From: Imperialibacter sp. EC-SDR9
GTDB taxonomy: Bacteria > Bacteroidota > Bacteroidia > Cytophagales > Cyclobacteriaceae
DNA length: 64,000 nt
Reading direction: 5' to 3'
NCBI RefSeq assembly: GCF_902498805.1
Contig: NZ_LR701573.1
Location: forward strand, 124,001 to 188,000
The notes under the pieces were generated by a model that was not told where the DNA came from, did no database searches, and saw only the letters and a list, made by a program, of their open reading frames with translations. Positions 35,372 through 43,775 of the stretch are shown here, piece by piece; position 1 is the stretch's first letter; every line of letters begins with the position of its first letter. The position numbers and the translations under genes were made by a program.

Positions 35372-35693
35372 CATCATACCCACCCATCGATTTGAAAAGG
35401 AGTTAAAACGTCTCGTAAAAAAATTTCCGTCCCTTAAGCAGGAGTTTAGTCAGCTAATAACTGAGATTCTGCAAACTCCCGATTCGGGTACTCCCATAGG
35501 AAATAATTGTTTTAAGATTAGGCTCGGGATTGGTAGCAAAGGCAAAGGAAAGAGGGGTGGGGCTAGAGTAATTACCTACTTCTACACTGAGGCTGGAGGT
35601 GTCTATTTGCTGACGATCTATGACAAGAGTGAGAAAAGTGACCTCAAGCCAAATGAGCTCAAGGCAATGGTTGAGAGTCTTGATCTAACCTAG
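35361..35693 (+). CDS. RelE/ParE-like toxin
   Basis: A 110-residue basic protein with HRFEKELKRLVKKFPSLKQEF (about 9-29), KIRLGIGSKGKGKRGGARVITYF (about 52-74) and VYLLTIYDKSEKSDL (about 81-95). This is the pattern of the RelE/ParE-superfamily toxins that cleave mRNA at the ribosome or act on gyrase. The SKGKGK-x-GGARVITY form is common in a Bacteroidota and cyanobacterial subgroup. It forms a module with the upstream antitoxin and is the only plus-strand unit within the KDO cluster, suggesting insertion. Confidence 0.83.
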   Translation: MSYSIIPTHRFEKELKRLVKKFPSLKQEFSQLITEILQTPDSGTPIGNNCFKIRLGIGSKGKGKRGGARVITYFYTEAGGVYLLTIYDKSEKSDLKPNELKAMVESLDLT

Positions 35694-35762
35694 TTCTCTT
35701 AGTTCTCTTTTTAATATTTGACCTTGGAGCTTATTTGATTTTCCGATTTGCCATTTGGTGCT

Positions 35763-36542
35763 TTACCCCTCCAGTGCTTTCCTCACCTTCATTACCTTCC
35801 TCAATATCCCCTCAAGCTTTTCAATCGGCAGCATCGTTTGGCCGTCGCTCAACGCATTTGCGGGGTCGGGATGGGTTTCTATAAAAAGACCGTCAGCTCC
35901 GGTGGCAATAGCTGACAGGGCCATCGTTTCAATCATTTCGGGATTGCCTCCAGTTACTCCGTCTGCTTTGTTAGGCTGCTGCACCGAGTGCGTGCAATCC
36001 ATCACCACGGGCACGCCATGCTTCTTCAGTCTGGCAATAGCCGTGGCATCCACCACGAGCCCTTCGTAGCCAAACGAGAATCCACGCTCACAAAGCCACA
36101 CATTTTTGTTGCCAGTGGACAGTACTTTCTCTAATGAGAACTTCATGGCCTCGGGTGACATGAACTGCCCCTTCTTTATATTCACGCCTTTGCCTGTTTC
36201 ACCGGCAGCCAGCAGCAAATCGGTTTGCCGACATAGGAAGGCGGGGATTTGCAGGTAGTCCACGTACTTGGCGGCAATGGCAGGTTCATAGCTCTCATGC
36301 ACGTCGGTAATGGTAGGCACGCCAAGTTCTTTTCCCACAGCCTGAATAATAGCCATGGCCTCTTCTTTTTCAATGCCGGTGAAGCTGTTGAGCTTGGTGC
36401 GGTTGGCTTTTTTGAAGCTGGCTTTGAAAATGTAATCGATACCCAGCTCGTCGCAGATACCTTTTACTTTTCTGCCTATTTCAAAAGGTGTTTTGTCGTT
36501 CTCGACCACACAAGGGCCGGCTATCAGGAATAATTTACTCAT
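35763..36542 (-). CDS. kdsA: 3-deoxy-8-phosphooctulonate synthase
   Basis: A 259-residue DAHP-synthase-type aldolase that condenses phosphoenolpyruvate and arabinose 5-phosphate to KDO-8-P. FLIAGPCVVEN (5-15), FKASFKKANRTKLNSF (39-54), and PVVMDCTHSVQQPN (about 177-190) are signature stretches. Cys13 and Cys181-type residues are compatible with a metal-dependent form, which needs a test. Its ATG overlaps the kdsD stop by 4 bp (ATGA), so kdsD-kdsA are translationally coupled. Confidence 0.95.
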   Translation of the reverse strand: MSKLFLIAGPCVVENDKTPFEIGRKVKGICDELGIDYIFKASFKKANRTKLNSFTGIEKEEAMAIIQAVGKELGVPTITDVHESYEPAIAAKYVDYLQIPAFLCRQTDLLLAAGETGKGVNIKKGQFMSPEAMKFSLEKVLSTGNKNVWLCERGFSFGYEGLVVDATAIARLKKHGVPVVMDCTHSVQQPNKADGVTGGNPEMIETMALSAIATGADGLFIETHPDPANALSDGQTMLPIEKLEGILRKVMKVRKALEG

Positions 36543-37144
36543 CGCATTCTGCTTTTTTGTCCGAGGTAGCCGCTATGGTGCCTTTTGGCGTAGCCAGCCT
36601 TATCAAAGTTGATCTTTTTCATTAACATTACCACCAGCAAGTCGCCCAAAACCGACATCACAGTGGTGCTAGTGGTTGGCGTCAGGTCAAGGGGGCAAAT
36701 TTCTTTCGGTTGCCCGGTGCTCAGGCAAATATTGGCTGTTCTTCCCAGCTCGTTTTCCGGATGGCCGGTGATGCAAATAGTCTTGATTTTTGGATACAGG
36801 TTGTCTGCCAGCTCCAGCAGCTTGAGAATTTCTTCAGTTTTGCCCGAGTTGGAAATCACGAGCAGGATGTCGTTCGGCTGCAAAACTCCCAGGTCGCCAT
36901 GTTGCGCTTCCGATGGATGAAGGAACACAGCAGGGGAGCCCGTTGAGCAAAAAGTAGTGGCGATGTTCTGCCCTATCTGACCGGCTTTGCCAATGCCGCT
37001 AATGACGATCTTGCCTTTATTAATATGTATCTGATCGTACAGCGCATCGATGGCGTTCAGTATCGACTCATCTACCGGGATATTATGAATGGCCTGAACT
37101 TCTTTTTCTACCAGGCTGCGAATTTCTTCAAGTGACTGACTCAT
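36539..37144 (-). CDS. kdsD: Arabinose-5-phosphate isomerase, SIS-only form
   Basis: From ATG 37144 (MSQSLEEIRSL), 201 residues, a single SIS domain. The start at 37168 adds eight residues and is also possible. GKIVISGIGKAGQIGQNIATTF, SSTGSPAVFLHPSEAQHGDLG and SNSGKTEE are typical KdsD/KpsF sugar-phosphate-binding motifs. Classical KdsD has two C-terminal CBS domains; these are absent, as in several Bacteroidota. It interconverts ribulose 5-phosphate and arabinose 5-phosphate and is coupled to kdsA. Confidence 0.9.
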   Translation of the reverse strand: MSQSLEEIRSLVEKEVQAIHNIPVDESILNAIDALYDQIHINKGKIVISGIGKAGQIGQNIATTFCSTGSPAVFLHPSEAQHGDLGVLQPNDILLVISNSGKTEEILKLLELADNLYPKIKTICITGHPENELGRTANICLSTGQPKEICPLDLTPTTSTTVMSVLGDLLVVMLMKKINFDKAGYAKRHHSGYLGQKSRMR

Positions 37145-37391
37145 TGCTTGGGTTGTATAAAGCTTCAAAATTAGGAAAATGAGGATTGAAAATATAACAT
37201 CAGCCCATTTGTACGAATTAGTAGCGCTTCAGATGCTGAAGCCAGGTCAGTTTCGTTCATCTATCGGCAGGTTATTGTTCATATGTGTACACTTTTTTGT
37301 TGAAGAAAATATTTAACTAGTTGATTATTAGTAGGTTGAAATTTTTGGCACAAGTGTTGACTTATTTTCATGATCATTGAACAAAGAGACT

Positions 37392-37649
37392 ATGAAATCG
37401 AAGAACGCAAATACAACAAAGATTCTCCTACTGGGAGTAATTGTGGCAGTCGTCTCGCTCCTGTCGTCTTTGAATGGGTCAGGATTTGTGGCAGGGGAAA
37501 GGGCACTGACGGGAGCGGCCGTTGGCCAAAAAGATGACGCTATGAGGGTTGAAGCAAAGCTGCAGCTTGAGAAATTGGCGACATCCAAGAAATTGGCGAA
37601 AGAAATAGATCAAAATTTCACTGCCGGGGGCAACACAATGGTCAATTGA
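37392..37649 (+). CDS. Small exported or membrane-anchored protein, unknown
   Basis: From ATG 37392 a protein of 85 residues. The start has Lys residues, a hydrophobic segment (about 12-31, ILLLGVIVAVVSLLSS), then a Gly/Ala-rich and an amphipathic Lys/Glu/Leu region. It may be anchored or secreted. I do not recognise a family. It is followed by a terminator and then the HTTM gene, on the same strand. The upstream 210 bp gap separates it from kdsD. A coding call rests on an apt start codon, a clear signal-like helix and no overlap with another gene. Confidence 0.55.
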   Translation: MKSKNANTTKILLLGVIVAVVSLLSSLNGSGFVAGERALTGAAVGQKDDAMRVEAKLQLEKLATSKKLAKEIDQNFTAGGNTMVN

Positions 37650-37729
37650 AACGTAAACGCTTTTAAATGAATAAGAAATAACAACGCATAGTTGTTTTTA
37701 GTAGATAGGTTTAGGTTGGTTTGAAAAAG

Positions 37730-37753
37730 AGGGTCTTTAGGGCCCTTTTTTTT
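37730..37753 (+). terminator. Terminator after the small protein gene
   Basis: AGGGTC, loop TTTAG and GGCCCT (one U-G pair), then a run of eight T. It stands between the small gene and the HTTM gene, so they are probably separate transcripts. Confidence 0.85.
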
Positions 37754-37791
37754 ATGCCAGAGATTCATTTCTTTACACAAACTTTTTTGAT

Positions 37792-39144
37792 GTGTTTTCC
37801 TCTCTGACGCATAATCGACAGTACTTATCGCAACCAGTTGACAATACACCCCTTGTGTTGTTCCGGGTGGTTTTTGGCTTTCTCGTGTTTATGGAGGGGG
37901 CAAGCTTTTTCTTGCTCGGCCAAATCTCCGAAATTTATACTGAAGCAGTTGTTGTTTTCACCTATCAGGGACTAGGCTGGATGCAGCCGCTGCCAGGCAT
38001 TGGGATGTACCTGGTTTTTACTTTTGTTTGTGTGATTGGCATCATGATCATGCTTGGTTGGCGGTACAGGTTTTCAGCCTGGGCATTTGCCCTGACCTGG
38101 ACATACATTTACTTCTCCCACAAGGCCCACTATAACAATCATCACTACCTTTTTATGCTGATGGCCTACGCTATGGCGCTCATGCCCGCAGCCGATGATT
38201 TGTCTCTTGATGCCCATTACCACCCTGACAGGCGATCAACGTCTTGTCCCAGGTGGTGTGTCTCCTTTTTTGTGCTTCAGTTGCTGATCGTTTATACGTT
38301 TGCCAGTATCGCCAAAATTTACCCCGACTGGCTGGAAACAAGGCCGATGGAAATTTGGATGAAGGGCAAGTCTCACTATTGGCTGGTGGGCGGTGTGTTG
38401 CAGTATAAGTGGGTTCACTATGTACTTGCCTATGGGGGCATCGTTTTTGACGGAGCTATTATTTGGTTGTTATTAATCAAGAGGACTCGCTGGGTAGGCG
38501 TCACCTTGTCGATAGCTTTTCACCTCTTTAATTCATTTGTTTTTCAAATCGGTATCTTTCCCTACCTCATGCTAGGCACATTGTTCTTCTTTTTCGATGG
38601 AGCTGACCTCAGAAAAAAACTACTGGGAAGGTGGAAATGGGGAATTGCTTTGCATGCAAAAACGGACTTGCTAAACCACCCAGGCTATTTCCTCTTTTTG
38701 GGCTATTTCCTGATTCAGCTGTTGCTGCCATTGAGGCATCATTTGTTTGAGGGCAACGTCCATTGGACAGAAGAAGGTCATAAATTATCGTGGCATATGA
38801 TGCTTCGGACGAAGAGCGGCAGTGCTGTTTACAGAGTCACCAACAAGAAAACTGGAGAAGTAGAAAAAGTTCGTCCGTCTCATTACCTGGGTTCACTTAA
38901 AGGCAGGATGGCCAGCAGCCATCCGGACATCATCTGGCAGTTTGCTCATCATCTCAAAAAGGAATACGAAAGTAAAGGATGGGAAGAGGTTGCCGTATTT
39001 GTTGACTGTGTGGTAAGCCTTAATGGACATCCTTCCTACCCCCTGATTGACCCGGAAGTTGACCTGGGAAGCGTAGGATGGGAGCCATTCCGGCATTCTG
39101 AGTGGATACTTCAGTGGCCTGAGGAATTGCAAGAAATTGAATGA
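37792..39144 (+). CDS. HTTM-domain membrane protein (vitamin K gamma-carboxylase-like)
   Basis: A 450-residue membrane protein with a HTTM fold. About seven or eight helices lie in residues 20-300 with FRVVFGFLVFMEG (23-35) and the HKAHYNNHHYLF stretch (about 107-118), similar to vitamin K-dependent gamma-carboxylase. A soluble C-terminal domain of about 150 residues follows. Bacterial members are of unknown function; carboxylation is not established for them. It starts with GTG at 37792, overlapping an out-of-frame ATG at 37790 that would give five codons. GGCCTT/AGGGCC after the stop (39181-39196) is a weak terminator. Confidence 0.85.
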   Translation: MFSSLTHNRQYLSQPVDNTPLVLFRVVFGFLVFMEGASFFLLGQISEIYTEAVVVFTYQGLGWMQPLPGIGMYLVFTFVCVIGIMIMLGWRYRFSAWAFALTWTYIYFSHKAHYNNHHYLFMLMAYAMALMPAADDLSLDAHYHPDRRSTSCPRWCVSFFVLQLLIVYTFASIAKIYPDWLETRPMEIWMKGKSHYWLVGGVLQYKWVHYVLAYGGIVFDGAIIWLLLIKRTRWVGVTLSIAFHLFNSFVFQIGIFPYLMLGTLFFFFDGADLRKKLLGRWKWGIALHAKTDLLNHPGYFLFLGYFLIQLLLPLRHHLFEGNVHWTEEGHKLSWHMMLRTKSGSAVYRVTNKKTGEVEKVRPSHYLGSLKGRMASSHPDIIWQFAHHLKKEYESKGWEEVAVFVDCVVSLNGHPSYPLIDPEVDLGSVGWEPFRHSEWILQWPEELQEIE

Positions 39145-39214
39145 CTATTGAGAAGTATCCAAAATTAATCTATAATTTTCGGCCTTAAAGAGGGCCTTGT
39201 TTGGCCCAGGATGC

Positions 39215-39255
39215 GTACCTGTTTAGCCGCTGTTTTGTTAACAAAACACAGGTAC
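39215..39255 (+). promoter_or_regulatory. Nested palindromes abutting the OmpA-gene start
   Basis: GTACCTGT (39215-39222) pairs with ACAGGTAC (39248-39255). Inside it, GTTTTGTTAACAAAAC (39232-39247) is a perfect 16-bp palindrome. The outer stem ends 4 bp before the ATG at 39260. It may be an operator, or an RNA hairpin occluding the initiation site. Confidence 0.6.
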
Positions 39256-39259
39256 ATTT

Positions 39260-41302
39260 ATGATTGCTACAAGTTTTAGAAAGTGGACCGCCACAGCTAC
39301 TCTGTTGTGTGCAGGCATGTTTACATTAAAAGCCCAGCAGGTGCAGTGGGCCTCTTCAGTTGGTGGTTTTTCCAGCGAGTATATCAACAACAATTACAAA
39401 GGACAATATCTCGCCAAAGAGATTCTGGGTAAGCCAAGCAGGTATCCGGTATTTGGAGCGACACCATGCGGCTGGACGCCCAGCAAGGAAAATAGTCCTG
39501 AAGGCGAGTGGATCAAAGTTGGCTTCGACAAGCCTATGCAAATCAGCCAGGTAGTCGTAGTCGAAATCTTCAATCCAGGGGCCGTGAGCAGGATACTCCT
39601 CTACGATGAGGCAGACAACGAATCGGTTATTTACCAAAACGACTCAACCGCACCGCTGAGCGAGGCTGGTAGGCTGCTTTCCCATGTGTTCCCTAAAACG
39701 ACCTACAAGGTGGCTGCGGTAAAGGTCGAATTGCGCACATCTTCGGTGCCCGGCTTTAACGAGCTTGACGCAATAGCCATTAGTGACTCGGAGGCACCGG
39801 TTCCAGTGGGGATTAACCTGTCTCCCGATGCGGACAAGGTGTTGCAGATAGAACACCTTTCTGCAAGTGTGAATGCGCCTACAGATGACCTTAATCCCAT
39901 TATTTCGCCGGATGGCAAGGTATTGTACTTCACAAGGGAAGGCCACCCCGAGAACCTCGATGATCCGGCTACCCAGGACATTTGGTTTGCGAATATCAAC
40001 GAAGATGGTAGCATTGACACTGCTGTGAACATTGGCCGGCCGCTCAACAATGCCAGCAACAGCGGTCTGGAGTCTATTTTGCCCGATAACCAAACTGCCT
40101 TGCTGCTCAACACCTACAATGCCGACGGAACGATGGGCGTAGGTGTTTCGATCACACACAAGGAAGGTGATAAGTGGGGCTTTCCTGTAAAAGTCGACAT
40201 CGACAGCTTCTACAACCACAATAAGTTCGGAGAGTATTTTCTCGTGGCCGACGGACAAACCCTTTTGATGACTTTGCAGCGAGACAACTCCATTGGCTCC
40301 AAAGACATCCATGTCAGTTTTAAAAGGGAAAATGGTACCTGGACGGCACCCATGAATATCGGGCCAACGGTAAACACAGCGGCATCTGAGATTTTCCCCT
40401 ATATGGCTGCCGACGGTGTTTCTCTTTACTATTCTACGTCAGGGTGGCCCGGCTACGGCGGCTCCGACATGTTCGTCACCCGACGCCTCGACGACACCTG
40501 GCTCAACTGGACAGAGCCGCAAAACCTGGGACCTCACATTAACTCTCCCCAATTTGACGCATACTATTCTTTTACCGCATCGGGCGACTACGCATACTTC
40601 TCCTCTTACGGCAAAGATTCCTATGGAAAGAGCGATTTATATCGGGTGAGACTTCCTGAATCACTGAGGCCAAAACCAGTAGTAGTAGTGCGGGGCCGGG
40701 TACTCAATGCCAAAACAAACGAGCCACTGGGAGCCAGCATCAACTATGAAGTGCTGAGTTCCGGTAAACAGGCAGGCGTTGCCAATAGCGACGCAGTAGA
40801 TGGAAGCTACAGTATTATTTTACCTTCGGGTGAAAATTATGGCTTTTTGGGTCAATCCGATGGGTTTATTTCGGTGAGCGAAAACCTGGATCTTGTCAAC
40901 CTGAAGGAGTATCGGGAAATCAATAAGGATCTTTATTTGGTGCCAATTGAAAAGGGGCAGGTGGTGCGCCTTAACAACATCTTTTTTGACGTAAATAAGT
41001 TCACATTCAAGAAGGAGGCTACTCCTGAGCTCAACCGGTTTGTCAAGCTGCTGACCGACCAATCGGGACTGCGTATCGAGATATCGGGGCACACCGACAA
41101 CACGGGCAGCGCTGACTACAACATGAAGTTGAGCGCCAATAGGGCAAAGGCCGTTTATGATTATCTAATCAAGCAGGGTATCGACGGCGGGCGACTGGCA
41201 TTCAAAGGCTATGGGCTCACCAAACCAACTGCTGATAATAACACCGCTGATGGTCGGCAGCTCAACCGAAGGGTGGAGTTTCTGATCGTGGAAAGTGAAT
41301 AA
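39260..41302 (+). CDS. OmpA-family outer-membrane protein with PD40 repeats
   Basis: A 680-residue exported protein. It has a signal peptide (1-25), a discoidin-like beta domain (about 30-180), and PD40/TolB-like propeller blades (about 205-465, repeated SPDG-KVLYF and AADG-SLYY motifs). A carboxypeptidase-like segment (about 475-565) and a C-terminal OmpA peptidoglycan-binding domain (about 575-680, NNIFFDVNKFTF and SGHTDNTGSADYN) complete it. It probably tethers the outer membrane to the peptidoglycan while its propeller is on the surface side or periplasmic. Such architectures occur widely in Bacteroidota, some linked to gliding or type IX secretion (PorE-like). The next gene is an S9 peptidase 73 bp downstream on the same strand. 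Confidence 0.9.
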   Translation: MIATSFRKWTATATLLCAGMFTLKAQQVQWASSVGGFSSEYINNNYKGQYLAKEILGKPSRYPVFGATPCGWTPSKENSPEGEWIKVGFDKPMQISQVVVVEIFNPGAVSRILLYDEADNESVIYQNDSTAPLSEAGRLLSHVFPKTTYKVAAVKVELRTSSVPGFNELDAIAISDSEAPVPVGINLSPDADKVLQIEHLSASVNAPTDDLNPIISPDGKVLYFTREGHPENLDDPATQDIWFANINEDGSIDTAVNIGRPLNNASNSGLESILPDNQTALLLNTYNADGTMGVGVSITHKEGDKWGFPVKVDIDSFYNHNKFGEYFLVADGQTLLMTLQRDNSIGSKDIHVSFKRENGTWTAPMNIGPTVNTAASEIFPYMAADGVSLYYSTSGWPGYGGSDMFVTRRLDDTWLNWTEPQNLGPHINSPQFDAYYSFTASGDYAYFSSYGKDSYGKSDLYRVRLPESLRPKPVVVVRGRVLNAKTNEPLGASINYEVLSSGKQAGVANSDAVDGSYSIILPSGENYGFLGQSDGFISVSENLDLVNLKEYREINKDLYLVPIEKGQVVRLNNIFFDVNKFTFKKEATPELNRFVKLLTDQSGLRIEISGHTDNTGSADYNMKLSANRAKAVYDYLIKQGIDGGRLAFKGYGLTKPTADNNTADGRQLNRRVEFLIVESE

Positions 41303-41375
41303 CAGCCGGTTCACTTAAACCAGTTGGCGGGAACGATTCATTTGGGTAAATTACCTTCGACTAACCAACCACAAA

Positions 41376-43466
41376 ATGATCAATCGTTTCCGCCAGCTTT
41401 TGCTGGTTATCCTGCTTCCCATCCTTTCCCTGCCCGCACTTGCACAGTTCAGCCTTGAGGAGGTGATGTCTTACCCCTTTGCCACTGAGCTGGTAGCTGG
41501 CAGGGCGACCGATGCGATGGCGTGGGTTGAAAACAAAAGGGGGGTAAGAAATATCTACTTTGCAAAAGGGCCTGAAGGGCCTTCGGTTCAGCTTACCAGC
41601 TATGGTAAGGACGATGGGCAGGAAATATCCTCGCTCACCTTTTTTATGAATGACCAGTGGCTGCTTTACGTGCGGGGCAGTGCACCCAACGGAAATGGCG
41701 AAATAGCCAACCCCGATAGCAACCCAGAAGGCGCCGAGCAAATCATCTGGCTTATTTCTACAGAAGGGGGTGATGCGATCAGGGTGGCAAACGGTTACTC
41801 ACCAACCGTCCATCCCACTGAAAACACCATTCTTTTTTCCAGTCCGGCAGGCATTTTCCAAATAAAGATCAATGAATACGGCATTCCTGAATCTGATAGT
41901 GAAAGGCTGTTATTTCGGGCCCGTGGCAGCAATGGTGGGCAGGCATGGTCACCTGACGGCAAAGAAGTGCTTTTTACCAGTTCAAGAGGAGATCATAGTT
42001 TCTTGGGGATTTTCAATCCAGAAAAAGGGGAAATCCGCTGGATGGCTCCATCGGTAGGCAGAGATATGATTCCCGTTTGGTCGCCTGACGGCAAACAGGT
42101 GGCTTTTGTCAGGTTCAGCGGCTTGAAACGATATGAGCTGACTAACCTAACCGGTGGAGAGTCATTTTCAATCATGGTGGCGGATGCTGCCACGGGAGCA
42201 GCTAAAGAAGTATGGAAATCCCCTTCGGACGACGGGGGCTTTGCGCAATCGTACCCGGCGGCTCCACTTCAATGGACGAAAGCAAACAGATTGCTCTTTT
42301 ATTCTGAGCATGACGGCTGGATGCACATTTACAGCATGAATCCGGATGGGTCGGGCCTTGTCGATTTGACACCCGGTGCCTGCGAGGCAGAAGACAGCGC
42401 CATTTCTCCAGACGGCGGCACACTTTATTTTTCTTCCAACTGTGGGGATATCGACAGAAGGCACTTGTATAGTGTGGCAGTAAAAGGTGGAGTCCCAAAA
42501 GCACTGACAAAGGGAGAAGGAAGCGAAATGACGCCGGTGCCATTGGCTTCCGGCAGGGGCCTGGCGATGCAATACATGGGTTATAACTTTGACAAGACTG
42601 TCGGTTTTCTGGCGTCTGGAGCGACGACCGTGAAACAAATTTCCTCGACTGCTCCATTGGCCTTTCCCGCTAAGTCGCTGGTCAAGCCAGAGCAGGTCAT
42701 TTACAAATCGCCCGATGGCGTTGAAATTCACGCACAACTATTTATGCCTGCTACGCACAAAAAGGGTGAGAAGCATCCCGCCATTATTTTCATGCACGGC
42801 GGCCCCATCAGACAAATGCTGCTGACCTTCCACTATTCAAGTTATTATTCCAACGCTTATGCCTTCAACCAGTACCTGGCCAGTCAGGGCTATGTGGTGA
42901 TGTCGGTGAATTATCGTGATGGTATCGGGTATGGAAAAAACTTTCGCAGAGCTGAAAACCAGGGTCCAAGAGGAGCTTCGGAATACCAGGACATTGTAGC
43001 CGGAGGCAAATACCTGCAAGGCAGGGCGGAAGTAGACCCAGCCAAAATAGGCCTGTGGGGAGGCTCCTACGGCGGCTACCTCACTGCCATGGGCCTTGCA
43101 AGAAACCCGGAGCTTTTCAAAGCCGGTGTTGATCTTCATGGCGTGCACGACTGGGCTTTTCGGGCAAAGCAATTTAGCCTTGGCGGCTGGTGGGGCATCA
43201 GCGACGACTTGATGGGCAAGGCTTACGAGTCGTCTCCGGTTTCTGACCTCTCCAAGTGGACGGCGCCTGTGCTGCTGGTGCACGGTGACGACGACCGGAA
43301 TGTGCTTTTCCAGCAAACCACTGACCTGGCCGAGACCCTCAGAGAAAAAGGAGTGAATGTCGATCTGCTCATATTCCCCGACGAAGTGCACGGCTTCCTG
43401 CGGTATGATAGCTGGTTCCGCACCTTTGAGGCGGCCAAGGTGTACTTTGATAAATATTTGAAGTAG
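41376..43466 (+). CDS. S9-family prolyl oligopeptidase-like peptidase
   Basis: A 696-residue exported serine peptidase. It has a signal peptide (1-23), a beta-propeller (about 35-430) with SPDGK-type blade motifs, and an alpha/beta-hydrolase domain (about 445-696). GLWGGSYGGY holds Ser564, HGDDDRNV gives Asp640 and DEVHGF gives His672: an intact catalytic triad. It resembles dipeptidyl-peptidase/acylaminoacyl-peptidase types that trim peptides in the periplasm. It is probably transcribed with the OmpA gene and followed by hairpin repeat B. Confidence 0.92.
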   Translation: MINRFRQLLLVILLPILSLPALAQFSLEEVMSYPFATELVAGRATDAMAWVENKRGVRNIYFAKGPEGPSVQLTSYGKDDGQEISSLTFFMNDQWLLYVRGSAPNGNGEIANPDSNPEGAEQIIWLISTEGGDAIRVANGYSPTVHPTENTILFSSPAGIFQIKINEYGIPESDSERLLFRARGSNGGQAWSPDGKEVLFTSSRGDHSFLGIFNPEKGEIRWMAPSVGRDMIPVWSPDGKQVAFVRFSGLKRYELTNLTGGESFSIMVADAATGAAKEVWKSPSDDGGFAQSYPAAPLQWTKANRLLFYSEHDGWMHIYSMNPDGSGLVDLTPGACEAEDSAISPDGGTLYFSSNCGDIDRRHLYSVAVKGGVPKALTKGEGSEMTPVPLASGRGLAMQYMGYNFDKTVGFLASGATTVKQISSTAPLAFPAKSLVKPEQVIYKSPDGVEIHAQLFMPATHKKGEKHPAIIFMHGGPIRQMLLTFHYSSYYSNAYAFNQYLASQGYVVMSVNYRDGIGYGKNFRRAENQGPRGASEYQDIVAGGKYLQGRAEVDPAKIGLWGGSYGGYLTAMGLARNPELFKAGVDLHGVHDWAFRAKQFSLGGWWGISDDLMGKAYESSPVSDLSKWTAPVLLVHGDDDRNVLFQQTTDLAETLREKGVNVDLLIFPDEVHGFLRYDSWFRTFEAAKVYFDKYLK

Positions 43467-43524
43467 CTGTTATGCGATAGTTGCTGTCCTTCATAGCTTT
43501 AGCTCAAGACAGTTCGTAGTGAAT

Positions 43525-43577
43525 AAAAAAACAAAACTGGTTCAATGCGTCCCGCTTGGACCTTTTGTTTTTTTATA
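43525..43577 (+). repeat. Intergenic hairpin repeat B, copy 2 (terminator-like)
   Basis: AAAACAAAA (43528-43536) pairs with TTTTGTTTT (43563-43571), and GGTTCAA with TTGGACC (one U-G). ACTGGTTCAATGCGTC (43536-43551) and GCTTGGACCTTTTG (43554-43567) are identical to copy 1 at 10.85 kb. Position 59 bp after the peptidase stop and the T-run suit a terminator. Confidence 0.72.
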
Positions 43578-43666
43578 AGCAAGTTGGTGGAGAGAACCTA
43601 CCGGCCTTTGCCATTCGTTTTTTCGTGATACAACTTTCGGTCAGCGTTTTCACCAGTCTCCGTTGC

Positions 43667-43687
43667 GGCTTGGTGTCTTCACCAGCC
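43667..43687 (+). repeat. Intergenic hairpin repeat A, copy 3
   Basis: GGC-TT-GGTG, loop TCTT, CACC-A-GCC: the same 2/1 internal loop and TCTT loop as copies 1 and 2, with different stem bases that still pair. The outer stem has only three pairs. Confidence 0.55.
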
Positions 43688-43721
43688 AGACCCCCCTGAA
43701 CACACATATTAATATTTCGCC

Positions 43722-43746
43722 GTGGCGTCGTGTCTTCACGTGCCAC
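43722..43746 (+). repeat. Intergenic hairpin repeat A, copy 2
   Basis: GTGGC-GT-CGTG, loop TCTT, CACG-T-GCCAC, 25 nt, fully paired in both stems. It lies 29 bp before the aldolase ATG, so it would be in that gene's leader or just upstream of it. Confidence 0.65.
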
Positions 43747-43775
43747 CTATTGACACTTTTTAATATCTTGCCCGC

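Larger units (their letters stand above)
43467..43775. other. 309-bp gene-free stretch
   Basis: Holds hairpin repeat B copy 2 and two copies of hairpin repeat A, and no reading frame that looks coding. The layout mirrors the stretch at 10.7-10.9 kb. Confidence 0.6.

Noticed and set aside
42168-42737. 189-codon minus-strand frame within the S9 peptidase
   Set aside because: Antisense to a complete peptidase with an intact triad; no supportive features.
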